Source: RH-chloro-G1 sp003670575 (GTDB lineage Bacteria > Chloroflexota > Dehalococcoidia > UBA2979). From it: 64,000 nt of DNA. A program made the translations under genes and the position numbers. The stretch is from NCBI GenBank assembly GCA_947499615.1, contig CANMOP010000004.1:39146-103145 (forward strand), in the 5' to 3' direction. The notes beneath the pieces were generated by a model, which did not search any database, was not told where the DNA came from, and saw nothing but the letters and a program-made list of their open reading frames with translations. This document shows positions 43,601 to 51,827 of the stretch, one piece after another. Within the stretch, counting starts at the first letter, position 1. Each line of letters begins with the position of its first letter.

Positions 43601-45309
43601 CCACCGGGCCTCAATCGGCATCCGTGCAATCGGCGCAGCAGATCGTGCTGGTCGGGCTCTCCGGCGTCGGCAAGTCAACCGTGGGGGCGATTCTCGCGGC
43701 CCGTCTCGGCTGGCCGCTGCTCGACACGGACGACCTCGTGCGGGCGAGCGAGGGCCAGACCGCCGCGCAGATCATCACGACGCGTGGCGAGCCTGCGTTC
43801 CGCGAAATCGAGGTCCGCGTTGTCGTCGACGCCGCGCAGCACGTGCCCGCGGTGATCGCGACCGGCGGAGGTGCGTTCCAGCACCCGGCCGCGCGACAGG
43901 CGTTGGGTCGACGCGGGCTGATCTGCTACCTCGACGCCACGCCGGCGGAGATCGCGCGACGCGTGCGCGCGGTGCCGCAATCGAGCGAGCGCCCACTGAT
44001 CGCCGGCGAGGACATGGAGGGTCGGCTCCAGGCGCTGGATGACGAGCGCCGCCCCGCCTACTCCCACGCCGATATCTGGGTGCCGGTCCAAGGGATGACA
44101 CCCGAGGCGGCCGCGAACCGCATCCTGCAGGCGTGGGCCGGCGACGCTGCTTCCGCACTCGCGCTGCCGCTGCGGCTGGACCGCCTGAGTTCGGCACGCC
44201 CCTCCGGCGTGCCGGCCGCGATCGTCGACACCGGTGCCGAGCGCTACCCGATCTGGGTTGGCCCCGGCCAACTGGAGCGGCTGCCCGAGCGGCTGCGCAT
44301 GTTGGGCCTGAACGGCCGCGTCTTCCTGATCACCGATGCCAACGTGATGGCCGCGCACGGCGAGCAGGTCGCGAAGGTGCTGGATGCCGCTGGCATCGCA
44401 GGCGCCGCATATATCATCCCCCCCGGCGAGGCCTCCAAGTCCTTGCGCGTCGCCGAGGAGGTGTACCGCTGGCTGGCCGAACAACGCGCGGAGCGTCGTG
44501 ACACGATCCTCGCGCTCGGCGGCGGGGTGGTCGGAGACCTCGCGGGGTACGTCGGCTCGACGTACCTGCGCGGAATGGCAGTAGTGCAGGCACCCACCTC
44601 GGTGCTGGCGATGAACGATGCCTCGATCGGCGGCAAGGTCGCGGTCGATCTGCCACAGGGCAAGAACCTCGTCGGCGCGTTTGCGCAGCCGCGCGCGGTG
44701 ATCGCGGACACCGACACGTTGCGCACACTCCCGCGTCGCTCGCTCGTTGAGGGCTACGGCGAAGTGATCAAGCACGCACTGATCCTGGACCCCGCGCTGT
44801 TCCACGAGTTGGAGCGGCACGCCGGCTCACTCTCCACCGGCACCGCGGATCCGGAGCTGGTCGCGACGCTGTTCGCACGCTCGGCGCGGCTCAAGGCGCT
44901 GATCGTCTCGACCGACCCACGCGAGCAGGGCATCCGCGCGATCCTGAACTACGGCCACACCATTGGGCATGGCGTGGAGACGGCGACGGCGTTCGACGGG
45001 CAGTACCTGCACGGCGAGGCCGTCTCCGTCGGCATGATGGGCGCTGCCCGCATCGCCGTGCGCATGGGACTGCACGACGAGGAACTACTCGCGCGGCAAG
45101 CCGACTTGCTGCGCGCGTTCGGGCTGCCACTTGCGGCGCCGGGCGTCGACGCTCGTGTCGTGCTCGACGCGATGCGCCTCGACAAGAAGGTGGAAGGCGG
45201 CACGATGCGCTTCATCCTGCTGGACGAGATAGGCAGCGCGCGTGTGCACGCCGATGTGCCGGAGCCACTGGTCGGCGAGGTGGTGCGCAGCCTGGTCGCG
45301 AGCGGGTGA
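43597..45309 (+). CDS. aroKB: Fused shikimate kinase/3-dehydroquinate synthase
   Basis: A 570-residue two-domain fusion starting at GTG 43597. Residues 15-185 are shikimate kinase with Walker A GLSGVGKSTVG, the DTDDLV acidic motif, ATGGGAF and the SSERPLI lid. Residues about 205-570 are 3-dehydroquinate synthase with PPGEASKS, LGGGVVGDLAGYVGSTYLRG, DLPQGKNLVGAF, GYGEVIKHA (metal Glu) and NYGHTIGHGVE (metal His). The kinase phosphorylates shikimate made by AroE, and the synthase makes the substrate of AroQ. AroK and AroB are usually separate genes in tandem. Confidence 0.94.
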   Translation: MTTGPQSASVQSAQQIVLVGLSGVGKSTVGAILAARLGWPLLDTDDLVRASEGQTAAQIITTRGEPAFREIEVRVVVDAAQHVPAVIATGGGAFQHPAARQALGRRGLICYLDATPAEIARRVRAVPQSSERPLIAGEDMEGRLQALDDERRPAYSHADIWVPVQGMTPEAAANRILQAWAGDAASALALPLRLDRLSSARPSGVPAAIVDTGAERYPIWVGPGQLERLPERLRMLGLNGRVFLITDANVMAAHGEQVAKVLDAAGIAGAAYIIPPGEASKSLRVAEEVYRWLAEQRAERRDTILALGGGVVGDLAGYVGSTYLRGMAVVQAPTSVLAMNDASIGGKVAVDLPQGKNLVGAFAQPRAVIADTDTLRTLPRRSLVEGYGEVIKHALILDPALFHELERHAGSLSTGTADPELVATLFARSARLKALIVSTDPREQGIRAILNYGHTIGHGVETATAFDGQYLHGEAVSVGMMGAARIAVRMGLHDEELLARQADLLRAFGLPLAAPGVDARVVLDAMRLDKKVEGGTMRFILLDEIGSARVHADVPEPLVGEVVRSLVASG

Positions 45310-45313
45310 GGCG

Positions 45314-45616
45314 ATGACCAGCAGGGCAGCCAACCGACCACCTCGACGTATCGTGGCGAAGGCGATCGGGCGCGTGCAGGGCGTGGGCTTCCGCGCCTTC
45401 TGCGCCGACGAGGCGATGCGCCTGCATGTCGATGGCTACGCGAAGAACCTGAGCGACGGTCGCACCGTCGAGGTGGTCGGCGAGGCCGACGAGCCGACGC
45501 TGCGCCGCTTCGTCGAGCGCCTCCGCGCAGGCCCGCCGATGTCGCACGTCGCCGATGTCGAGTTCCGCTGGGAAGAGCCGACCGGCGAGTTCCACGGCTT
45601 CGAGTCGGTCATCTAG
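45314..45616 (+). CDS. acyP: Acylphosphatase
   Basis: A 100-residue protein with the acylphosphatase signature GRVQGVGFRAF (phosphate-binding Arg) and the catalytic Asn in GYAKNLSDGRTVEVVGEA. It hydrolyses acyl phosphates such as acetyl or carbamoyl phosphate. I chose ATG 45314, four bases after the aroKB stop; a longer frame lies inside aroKB. A basic N-terminal extension (RAANRPPRR) precedes the fold. Confidence 0.92.
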   Translation: MTSRAANRPPRRIVAKAIGRVQGVGFRAFCADEAMRLHVDGYAKNLSDGRTVEVVGEADEPTLRRFVERLRAGPPMSHVADVEFRWEEPTGEFHGFESVI

Positions 45617-45689
45617 GCTCGCCATCGGGTCGATCGGCTGCCCGTCCCATCGTCGGGCATACGCCACCCGCCATCCCTCGCAACGAAAC

Positions 45690-45719
45690 TTGCTGCGGAC
45701 GATGCAACGCGCCTATAAC
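45690..45719 (+). promoter_or_regulatory. Predicted promoter of the Tic20-like gene
   Basis: TTGCTG at 45690-45695 and TATAAC at 45714-45719 with an 18-base spacer, 72 bases before ATG 45792. The leader contains AGGAG six bases before the ATG. Confidence 0.5.
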
Positions 45720-45791
45720 CATCGTAATGACCACGCCACAGCGCGATGGTCGAGGGTGCATGAGCGTCTACGAACCGAGAAGGAGCGAACG

Positions 45792-46160
45792 ATGCAACAG
45801 CCCGGAAATTCCAGCAGCAGTGCCTCAAACGACAACGTGATCGCAGGCATTTGCTACATCATCGGTTTGTTCAGTGCGATCTTCCTGTTCATCGCGCCAT
45901 ACAGCACGAACCCAACGGTGCGCTTTCACGCGATGCAATCGATCGTGCTGCAGGTCGTGGTCGTCGTTGGCTTTATTGTGCTCAACGTCGCACTCGCAGT
46001 GATCACGAGCATCATGCCGTTCGCGTTCTTCCTGTATCTGCTTATGCCGCTCGTCTGGCTTGGCGTAGTCGGCGTGTTCATTCTGTTGGCGATCAAGGCC
46101 TTCCAGGGCAACGGCATCGAGGTTCCGGTGGTCAGCGATTGGGCGAAGCGGTTCGCGTAG
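45792..46160 (+). CDS. DUF4870/Tic20-like membrane protein
   Basis: A 122-residue protein with a polar N-terminus (Ser/Asn-rich) and three hydrophobic helices (about residues 17-33, 50-70, 75-105). The pattern NVIAGICYIIGLFSAIFLFI, then a short polar loop with VRFHAMQSI, is characteristic of DUF4870 proteins, which resemble the Tic20/chloroplast import channel fold. The role in bacteria is unknown. AGGAG lies six bases before the ATG, and it has its own promoter-like sequence, so it appears transcribed apart from the aro cluster. Confidence 0.82.
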   Translation: MQQPGNSSSSASNDNVIAGICYIIGLFSAIFLFIAPYSTNPTVRFHAMQSIVLQVVVVVGFIVLNVALAVITSIMPFAFFLYLLMPLVWLGVVGVFILLAIKAFQGNGIEVPVVSDWAKRFA

Positions 46161-46195
46161 ATGCGTCACTTGATACACGCCCGAGAGCTGCCGCG

Positions 46196-47245
46196 ATGAT
46201 GCTACGCCCACCGCTGCTGTGGCTGGTCGCGGCGATCCTCGGCGCAGCGCTGCTCGCGGCGTGCAGTGCACGGCGGGCCGTCGAATCGCCGCCCGCGACC
46301 CCGTCCGATGCTCCCCGTGCCGCTACACCGCGCTCCGAGCCCACTCGCCTGCCGACCCGCAGCGGAGAGGCCGTCACGCCGCCCGTTGGCGCACAGCCCT
46401 CGACGACGTCCGACACCACACGCGCCGCCTCACCTCGCTCCGAGCCATCGGCGCGCATTGACCTCACTCGCCTGCCCATCGGCGACGGGCGCGTGACGTC
46501 GTCGGCCCAGATCGGCAGCGTGTTCTCGTGCCAGCGCCAGTTCGGGGGAGGTGGGGCGTTCCGCGACGGTCCTTGGATTCGCAGCGACGGCACGTTCGAC
46601 CTCACGGCCAAGATCGCGGTCAGCGGTACGGTGGGCCTCACACGTCAGTTCCAGCTGAGCATCAGCGGTGAGACGCGTGCGATCACCGGGAACGGGTTGC
46701 CATCCCACCCGGTCGGCACCTTCCCGGTCGCCCCGTCGGATCCGACGTACCAATACGACCGGAACACGAACACCATCCGCGCGCAGGCCATCAGCCAATC
46801 GATCGCCGCGCGCCCGACGACGGCCGTCCAACCATCGTGCTTGCCGATGGGTGCGATTGGCGTGACGCTGAACGGCGTGGTGTTCTTCAATGCGCTCGAC
46901 GCGCTCGGACGGGACGCCGTCGCGCATGAAATCCTCGACGGGTGCGGAGGACACCCGGAGCGCAGCGGGCAGTACCACTACCACGACCAGGCGAGGTGCA
47001 TCGATGACACGGGTAGCGGGCACTCGCCGCTGATCGGCTACGCGCTCGATGGCTTCGGATTGTTCGGACATCGAGGGGAGAACGGCAACGCCGTGGTGAA
47101 CGCTGACCTCGACGCCTGCCACGGCCACACACACGCCATCGACTGGGACGGCGTGACAACGGTGCTCTACCACTACCACGCCACGTATGAGTACCCGTAC
47201 ACGCTCGGTTGCTATCGCGGCACTCCGGCGCGCCGCGGTCCCTAG
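46196..47245 (+). CDS. YHYH-domain lipoprotein
   Basis: A 349-residue exported lipoprotein. The signal peptide ends in the lipobox LLAAC (Cys about residue 23), followed by a Ser/Thr/Pro-rich linker of about 75 residues. The C-terminal domain contains SGQYHYHDQARC and VLYHYHATYEYPYTLGCYRG, the paired YHYH motifs that name this family; these histidines probably bind metal. GYALDGFGLFGHRGENG lies between them. Function is not established. ATG 46196 and ATG 46199 are adjacent; either could be used. Its stop overlaps that of the opposite mobB-like gene. Confidence 0.85.
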   Translation: MMLRPPLLWLVAAILGAALLAACSARRAVESPPATPSDAPRAATPRSEPTRLPTRSGEAVTPPVGAQPSTTSDTTRAASPRSEPSARIDLTRLPIGDGRVTSSAQIGSVFSCQRQFGGGGAFRDGPWIRSDGTFDLTAKIAVSGTVGLTRQFQLSISGETRAITGNGLPSHPVGTFPVAPSDPTYQYDRNTNTIRAQAISQSIAARPTTAVQPSCLPMGAIGVTLNGVVFFNALDALGRDAVAHEILDGCGGHPERSGQYHYHDQARCIDDTGSGHSPLIGYALDGFGLFGHRGENGNAVVNADLDACHGHTHAIDWDGVTTVLYHYHATYEYPYTLGCYRGTPARRGP

Positions 47246-47790
47246 CCGCCGCTGCGCCCGAACCACCGCCCGAGGCGTGCCAGCGCGCTCTCACTGGGAG
47301 CCGCGATCGCGCTCTCGCCGCCCAACAGCCGCGCCTCTATCGTCGCGACGAGCGTCACAATCGGCGATGGGCCGGTCGTACCGAAGCCGCGCGCGACCTC
47401 GTCGGCGGTGACCGTCGCCAGAAGGTCGGCGGGCGGCGTGCGCGGCTTGTCCAAGGCGGCACGCACGACCTCGACGGCCGGGAAGCCGGTGGCCTCGACA
47501 CCTTCGGCGAGCAGCAGCACCGCGCGCGGGTCGAGTGACCGCACGAGCGTGCTCAGCGCCGCGAGGTCGGGCGGGCGCTCGATGGTGACACGCGCGCCAG
47601 TGGAGAGTGTGAGCACCGTGGCCGCGTCACCTCGTGGTGCGCAGTTCGCGACGAAGTAGCCACGCTCACGCATCGCTTCGGTGAGTGCGGCGATCAGCAG
47701 CGTCTTGCCGACGCCCGCCGCGCCGACGATCCGCAGCACCGGCAGGGGAGCCGCGGCGGCCCGAGCGCCCCCGCCCGCTGGCCCCATCAT
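47242..47790 (-). CDS. MobB-like P-loop NTPase
   Basis: A 182-residue protein with a clear P-loop (RIVGAAGVGKTLLIAALTEAM) and later strand AVLLLAEGVEA that fits MobB, the GTP-binding partner in molybdopterin guanine dinucleotide synthesis. The typical MobB acidic/His motifs are weak, so a related NTPase is possible. Its ATG overlaps the moeA stop as ATGA, which supports a molybdenum cofactor role. It converges with the YHYH gene, sharing the CTAG bases at the two stops. Confidence 0.65.
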   Translation of the reverse strand: MMGPAGGGARAAAAPLPVLRIVGAAGVGKTLLIAALTEAMRERGYFVANCAPRGDAATVLTLSTGARVTIERPPDLAALSTLVRSLDPRAVLLLAEGVEATGFPAVEVVRAALDKPRTPPADLLATVTADEVARGFGTTGPSPIVTLVATIEARLLGGESAIAAPSESALARLGRWFGRSGG

Positions 47791-49100
47791 CGATGTGCCG
47801 CGAGCGCCTCGTCGAGCAGGATGACGTCGCATTGCTCGCCAGCCTCGATGGCATCGACGCCCTCCGGGCAGATCGCGTAGCCGTTCGCCAGCGCCATCGA
47901 GGTGAGCACGCCGGAGCCCTGCGGCCCAGTGAGACTAGCGACATAACCATTACCATCAAACCTAACAATAGCGCGCGCATAGAAGCGGCGACCATCACCG
48001 CTGCGGATACGCTCGGCAGCGCGGGCCCGCACGATCGGGCGAAGCCAGCCGTCGGGATTGCCGAGCATCGCGTACAGCGCAGCGCGTCCGAACAGTTCGA
48101 AGGTCATCAGCGCCGAGACCGGGTTGCCCGGCAGCCCGAGGTGGGGGACGACGCGTCCGTTAGCCTGGAACGTCCCGAACGCGAGCGGCTTACCAGGGCG
48201 CATCCGCACCGTCCAGAAGCCGACCTCGCCCTCCCGCGCCAGCACTTCTTTCACCACGTCGAAGTCGCCGCGGGAGACTCCCGCCGAGGTGATGAGCAGG
48301 TCAGCGTCCTCCAGAGCCTCGTGGATGCGGGCGGTCAGCGCCTCGACGGTGTCGCGGGCGACGTCCAGCACGTGCGGGATGCCACCACAGGCGCGCACCG
48401 CGGCGGCGAGGCTGAAGGCGTTGGCGTCGTAGATCTTGCCGGGGGTCAGCGGCTCGCCGGGGCGCAGCAGCTCGTCGCCGGTGGAGAGCACAGCGACGCG
48501 CGGACGTCGATGCACCGGCGCGCGGTCGAGACCGAGCGAGCCGAGCACGCCCACCTGCGCGACCCCGAGCACGGTGCCCTTCGGCAGCACCACCTCGCCG
48601 GTGCGCACGTCCTCGGCGACCTCGCGAATGTTGGCGCGCGGCCCCGCGGCGACGTCGATGCGCACGCTGTCGCGCGAGGTCTCCTGCCAGCGGACGCGCT
48701 GCTCCTCCTCGTCAGTCTCCTCGAACGGCACGACGGCGTCGGCACCATCGGGGATCGGCGCGCCGGTCATGATGCGCACCGCCTCGCCCGGACCGACGGC
48801 ACCATCGAACGTGCCGCCGGCCGCGAGGTAGCCGATCACGCGCAGCGTGCGAGGTGTGGCGCTCGTCGCGCCGACGGTGTCAGCAGCGCGCACGGCGTAG
48901 CCGTCCATCGAGGTGTTGGCCATCGGCGGGATGTTGAACGTCGCGACCACGTCCTCGGACAGCACCTGGCCCACGGCCTCCAGCAGCGGCACGTACTCCG
49001 TCGGCAGTGGCGCGAAGCGGGCGAGGATGCGGGCCCGCGCCTCCTCCACCGAGATCATGTCGGTCGGCAGGATGGAGCGCGGCTCCTCGGTTGTCGTCAT
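47787..49100 (-). CDS. moeA: Molybdopterin molybdenumtransferase MoeA
   Basis: A 437-residue enzyme inserting molybdate into adenylated molybdopterin. Signature segments are TSMDGYAVRAADT near residue 62, MTGAPIPDGADAVVPFEE near residue 110, VAVLSTGDELLRPGE near residue 200, TSAGVSRGDFDVVKEV near residue 265 and GKPLAFGTF near residue 305, followed by GLPGNPVSALMTFELF. The last 80 residues form the beta-barrel domain IV. Other cofactor genes (moaA, moeB, mogA) are not in the window. Confidence 0.95.
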   Translation of the reverse strand: MTTTEEPRSILPTDMISVEEARARILARFAPLPTEYVPLLEAVGQVLSEDVVATFNIPPMANTSMDGYAVRAADTVGATSATPRTLRVIGYLAAGGTFDGAVGPGEAVRIMTGAPIPDGADAVVPFEETDEEEQRVRWQETSRDSVRIDVAAGPRANIREVAEDVRTGEVVLPKGTVLGVAQVGVLGSLGLDRAPVHRRPRVAVLSTGDELLRPGEPLTPGKIYDANAFSLAAAVRACGGIPHVLDVARDTVEALTARIHEALEDADLLITSAGVSRGDFDVVKEVLAREGEVGFWTVRMRPGKPLAFGTFQANGRVVPHLGLPGNPVSALMTFELFGRAALYAMLGNPDGWLRPIVRARAAERIRSGDGRRFYARAIVRFDGNGYVASLTGPQGSGVLTSMALANGYAICPEGVDAIEAGEQCDVILLDEALAAHR

Positions 49101-49141
49101 CGTGGTTCCATTCTTCGCGTCAGTGACTCAGCCCAGTCCGA

Positions 49142-49393
49142 TCAACCCAGCATCACCGAGAGGCATGTCGTGGTGCGCTGCACGCCGGGAACCTGCTGAA
49201 TGTCCTCCGTGATGCACCTGCCGAGCAGGTCGATGTCGTCCGCCTCCAGTTGCACGATCACGTCGTACGGCCCGGTGACGGTGTCGACGGCCAGCACGCG
49301 CGCGGCATCAGGCCGCAGATCGCGCATGGCGCGGCCGACCGCTTGCGTCCGCCCGACCTCGGTTTCCACCAGGATGTAGCCGCGAATCGCCAT
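49142..49393 (-). CDS. Stand-alone Lrp/AsnC ligand-binding (RAM) domain protein
   Basis: An 83-residue protein that is only the RAM half of Lrp/AsnC regulators, with no helix-turn-helix: AIRGYILVETEVGRTQAV, GPYDVIVQLEADDIDLLG, VPGVQRTTTCLSVML. Stand-alone RAM proteins probably sense small ligands such as amino acids or act as oligomeric partners. GAAGGAG lies nine bases before the ATG. It precedes moeA by 41 bases on the same strand and may head that unit. Confidence 0.85.
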   Translation of the reverse strand: MAIRGYILVETEVGRTQAVGRAMRDLRPDAARVLAVDTVTGPYDVIVQLEADDIDLLGRCITEDIQQVPGVQRTTTCLSVMLG

Positions 49394-49452
49394 CGTCTGT
49401 GCGCTCCTTCAGGGTCGAGGCACGTCGAATCACATCGAGGTGCGTCGCACCG

Positions 49453-49480
49453 ATTGTAGCGGAGGGCGGTGGGAATCGAA
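49453..49480 (-). promoter_or_regulatory. Predicted promoter of the RAM protein-moeA-mobB unit
   Basis: Minus-strand TTCGAT (49480-49475) and TACAAT (49458-49453) with a 16-base spacer; the -10 is near-consensus, the -35 weaker. Gives a leader of about 55 bases. Confidence 0.45.
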
Positions 49481-49506
49481 CCGGTGCGCGGCCGGGGGCC
49501 AAGGGC

Positions 49507-50325
49507 CTATCGCGTCGCCGTCACCACCCAGGAGGCAGTGGGGCAGTCGTACGTGCCCTCGGCGGTGCGGTAGCGGGCCAGCGACTTCGTCACCTCCGCG
49601 ACGTACGAGGCGCGCTCGGCGGCGTCGAGCGCGGCGAATGCGGGGGCCACTGGCAGCGTGGTGACCTGTCCGGCCGCGAAGTGCTCCATCGGCGGGAACA
49701 GCAGGCGCACGACCACCTGCTCGGCGGTGGCATCCTCGAAGCCCGCCGCCGTCAGCGCATCGCAGACACGCATCGGGTCGAGGCGGAACGCGCCTGCGAG
49801 CCCGTCAACGGCCGGCCCGAGGCGGCGGCGCAGCCCAGCGATCTGCACCTGAAAGTAGGTCTGCTCCCCCAGCTCCGCCCAGAACGAGACGGCAAGCCTC
49901 GCACCCGGCGCGGCGACCCGCGCCATCTCCGAGGCGGCCAACCCCAGGTCCGGGAAGAACTGGATGCCCTGCTGGCAGAGCACGACGTCAAACTCGCCGT
50001 CCGCGCACGGCAGCGCCAGCGCCGAGCCCTCGCGCCACTCGATCGGTGCGACCGATGCGCCGGTCGGGTCGCCGAGGCTCCGCGCAACCGCGAGCATGCC
50101 CGGATTGAGGTCCAGCCCCACGACGCGCCCCTCGGCACCGGCCTGCATCGCAGCCCGCCGCGTCACCAGCCCAGTGCCGCACGCGAGATCGAGCACGGCG
50201 TCGCCCGGCCGGATCCCCACGCGCGCAATCACCGCCTCCACGAACGGGGCCATGATCAGCGGGTTGTAGTCCTGGTACGCCTGCGCGGCCGCCGCTGCGA
50301 TCTGGAATCCGGACTGCTCGACCAT
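49507..50325 (-). CDS. Class I SAM-dependent methyltransferase
   Basis: A 272-residue methyltransferase of the UbiE/MenG-like type by its motif I VLDLACGTGLVTRRAA near residue 46 and following GRVVGLDLNPGML and EFDVVLCQQGIQFF (acidic loop and motif IV). The substrate is unknown: the C-terminal half lacks ubiquinone-type signatures. I chose ATG 50325 (MVEQSGFQIAAAAAQ) because GAGGAG is eight bases upstream and the family begins with this helix; an earlier in-frame start exists but has no support. No neighbouring gene suggests a pathway. Confidence 0.85.
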   Translation of the reverse strand: MVEQSGFQIAAAAAQAYQDYNPLIMAPFVEAVIARVGIRPGDAVLDLACGTGLVTRRAAMQAGAEGRVVGLDLNPGMLAVARSLGDPTGASVAPIEWREGSALALPCADGEFDVVLCQQGIQFFPDLGLAASEMARVAAPGARLAVSFWAELGEQTYFQVQIAGLRRRLGPAVDGLAGAFRLDPMRVCDALTAAGFEDATAEQVVVRLLFPPMEHFAAGQVTTLPVAPAFAALDAAERASYVAEVTKSLARYRTAEGTYDCPTASWVVTATR

Positions 50326-50622
50326 GTGGTGTGCTCCTCGAGGCTGTGTGTCGTTGTCGGCCGCGAGTATGGCACGGGAGCGTGCTAAGGCACGGTTGGC
50401 GGGCGCGCTCGACCTTGGCGCCGCGGGCGAGGGAGGGATCAGCGCGTAGAGCCGCGAGCCGCCGCTGCTCTCGCACGAGCCTGAGCTAAGGCGATTACCA
50501 CGAGCAAGCTGTGTGGGCGGGTGCGAAGGTAAAGGAAGATACACTCGACACGCGCCCTGCATCGGCAGAGAATTACGAATACAGGGTGCACATGCGCCGG
50601 CGGGCGAGCCCGGGAGGTAGCG
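50326..50622 (+). other. Divergent intergenic region, no gene seen
   Basis: About 300 bases between the methyltransferase and the Nal1-like protease. Open frames here are short. TACACT at 50540-50545 could be the -10 of the protease gene, and GGGAGG near 50612 is its ribosome-binding site. No repeat or other element was recognised. Confidence 0.35.
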
Positions 50623-51718
50623 ATGAGGCAGTTGAGCCGTTGGCAGTGGGCGTGGAAGAGCAGGGTGGGGCTGGGCGGTGCTTGCCGTGGCCATTACCGG
50701 GCTCTTGGCGGTCTCGGTCGTGCAGGCGGCGGGGGTGTTTCAGGATCGGCAGACGCGCCCGATCCTCCTCGGCACCTCGGGGGGCAACATCAATGCCTTT
50801 TCCGGGCTGTTCTGCTCGAGCGGGACGCTTGGTGCGCTCGTCCAGAAGGGCGGCAGCCAGTACATCCTCAGCAACAACCACGTGCTGGCGCGCGAGAATA
50901 AGGCGAAGATCGGCGACGACATCACCCAACCGGGCCTGATCGACACCTCTCCTGTCTGCCAGAAGGAGCCCTTAGACGTCGTTGCTGATGTCACCGCGTT
51001 TGTGACCCTGCAGTTCGGAAAGCGGACGACCGCAGCGGACGCCGCCATTACGCTGGTACGCTCTGGCCAAGTGAATGCGGACGGCGCAATCCTCGCGCTC
51101 GGCGCCGACGGGAGCCCAGGTACCGTGAGCAACATCGTCTCCTCCGACACGTTGGGCTGCGCGGTGCAGAAGAGCGGGCGCACCACTGGCCACACCACAG
51201 GCTCGATCTCGGCGGTGGATGCGACAGTCATCGTGAAGTACTCGGGCGGCCGGGCAACGTTCACCAACCAGTTCTTCGTCACCCCGTCCAGCTTCAGCGC
51301 GGGCGGCGACTCCGGCTCGCTGATCGTGCGCGACGGTGGGCCGAATCCGCGGCCGGTCGGGCTGCTGTTCGCAGGCAATGGCACCTCGACAATCGCGAAC
51401 CCGATCCAGGACGTGCTGACGGCGCTGGGAGTGAGCATGGTTGGCAGTGACGATGGCAACACCTCAGGCGACTGCCCACCAGCGTCCCAAGCCACGCAGA
51501 CGGCGGTTGCAACCGGCCGCGCGGCGAAGGCTAAGCACGTCGATGCGCTGATGAACCTCCCGGAGGTGGTCGGCGTCGCGGTCGGCGCGGATGGCGCGGA
51601 TGGCGCGGTGGAGGTCTACCTCGAGCGCGACAATGCCTCGACCCGCCAGCAGGTTCCGGCCGCGCTGGACGGCGTCCCGGTGCGGGTACAGGTCACGGGG
51701 GCCTTCGAGGCGCGGTAG
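50623..51718 (+). CDS. Nal1-like trypsin-fold protease, with apparent frameshift in the signal peptide
   Basis: A secreted serine-protease-fold protein of about 365 residues. The triad is recognisable: His in SNNHVLARENKAK, Asp in TAADAAITLV, Ser in AGGDSGSLIV; a short C-terminal beta-alpha domain (LPEVVGVAVG ... DGVPVRVQVTG) follows, as in relatives of plant NARROW LEAF 1. The open frame starts only at GTG 50678, with no ribosome-binding site. ATG 50623 has a strong one (GGGAGG, 5 bases) and encodes a basic n-region MRQLSRWQWAWKSRVGLG that would complete the signal peptide if one base near 50677 is skipped. Either the gene is frameshifted or there is a sequence error in the G-rich run. Confidence 0.8.
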
Positions 51719-51814
51719 CCCCTCGGATGGTGCGAGCAAGCGAAGCGCCGGGTTGCAGCCCGGCGCTTCTGCGTGTGGGAGGGTGGCGAAGATGAGCCTG
51801 CGCCGATCCCCCGC

Positions 51815-51820
51815 TACACT
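51815..51820 (+). promoter_or_regulatory. Predicted -10 element of pheS (leaderless start)
   Basis: TACACT followed by seven bases and the pheS ATG at 51828. No Shine-Dalgarno is present. Confidence 0.5.
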
Positions 51821-51827
51821 CCCTCTC

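Noticed and set aside
49466..49500. A tRNA T-loop-like sequence on the minus strand upstream of the RAM protein gene
   Set aside because: The T-stem does not pair and the 5' part would lie inside the methyltransferase gene; TTCGAT fits better as a -35 element of the TACAAT promoter.
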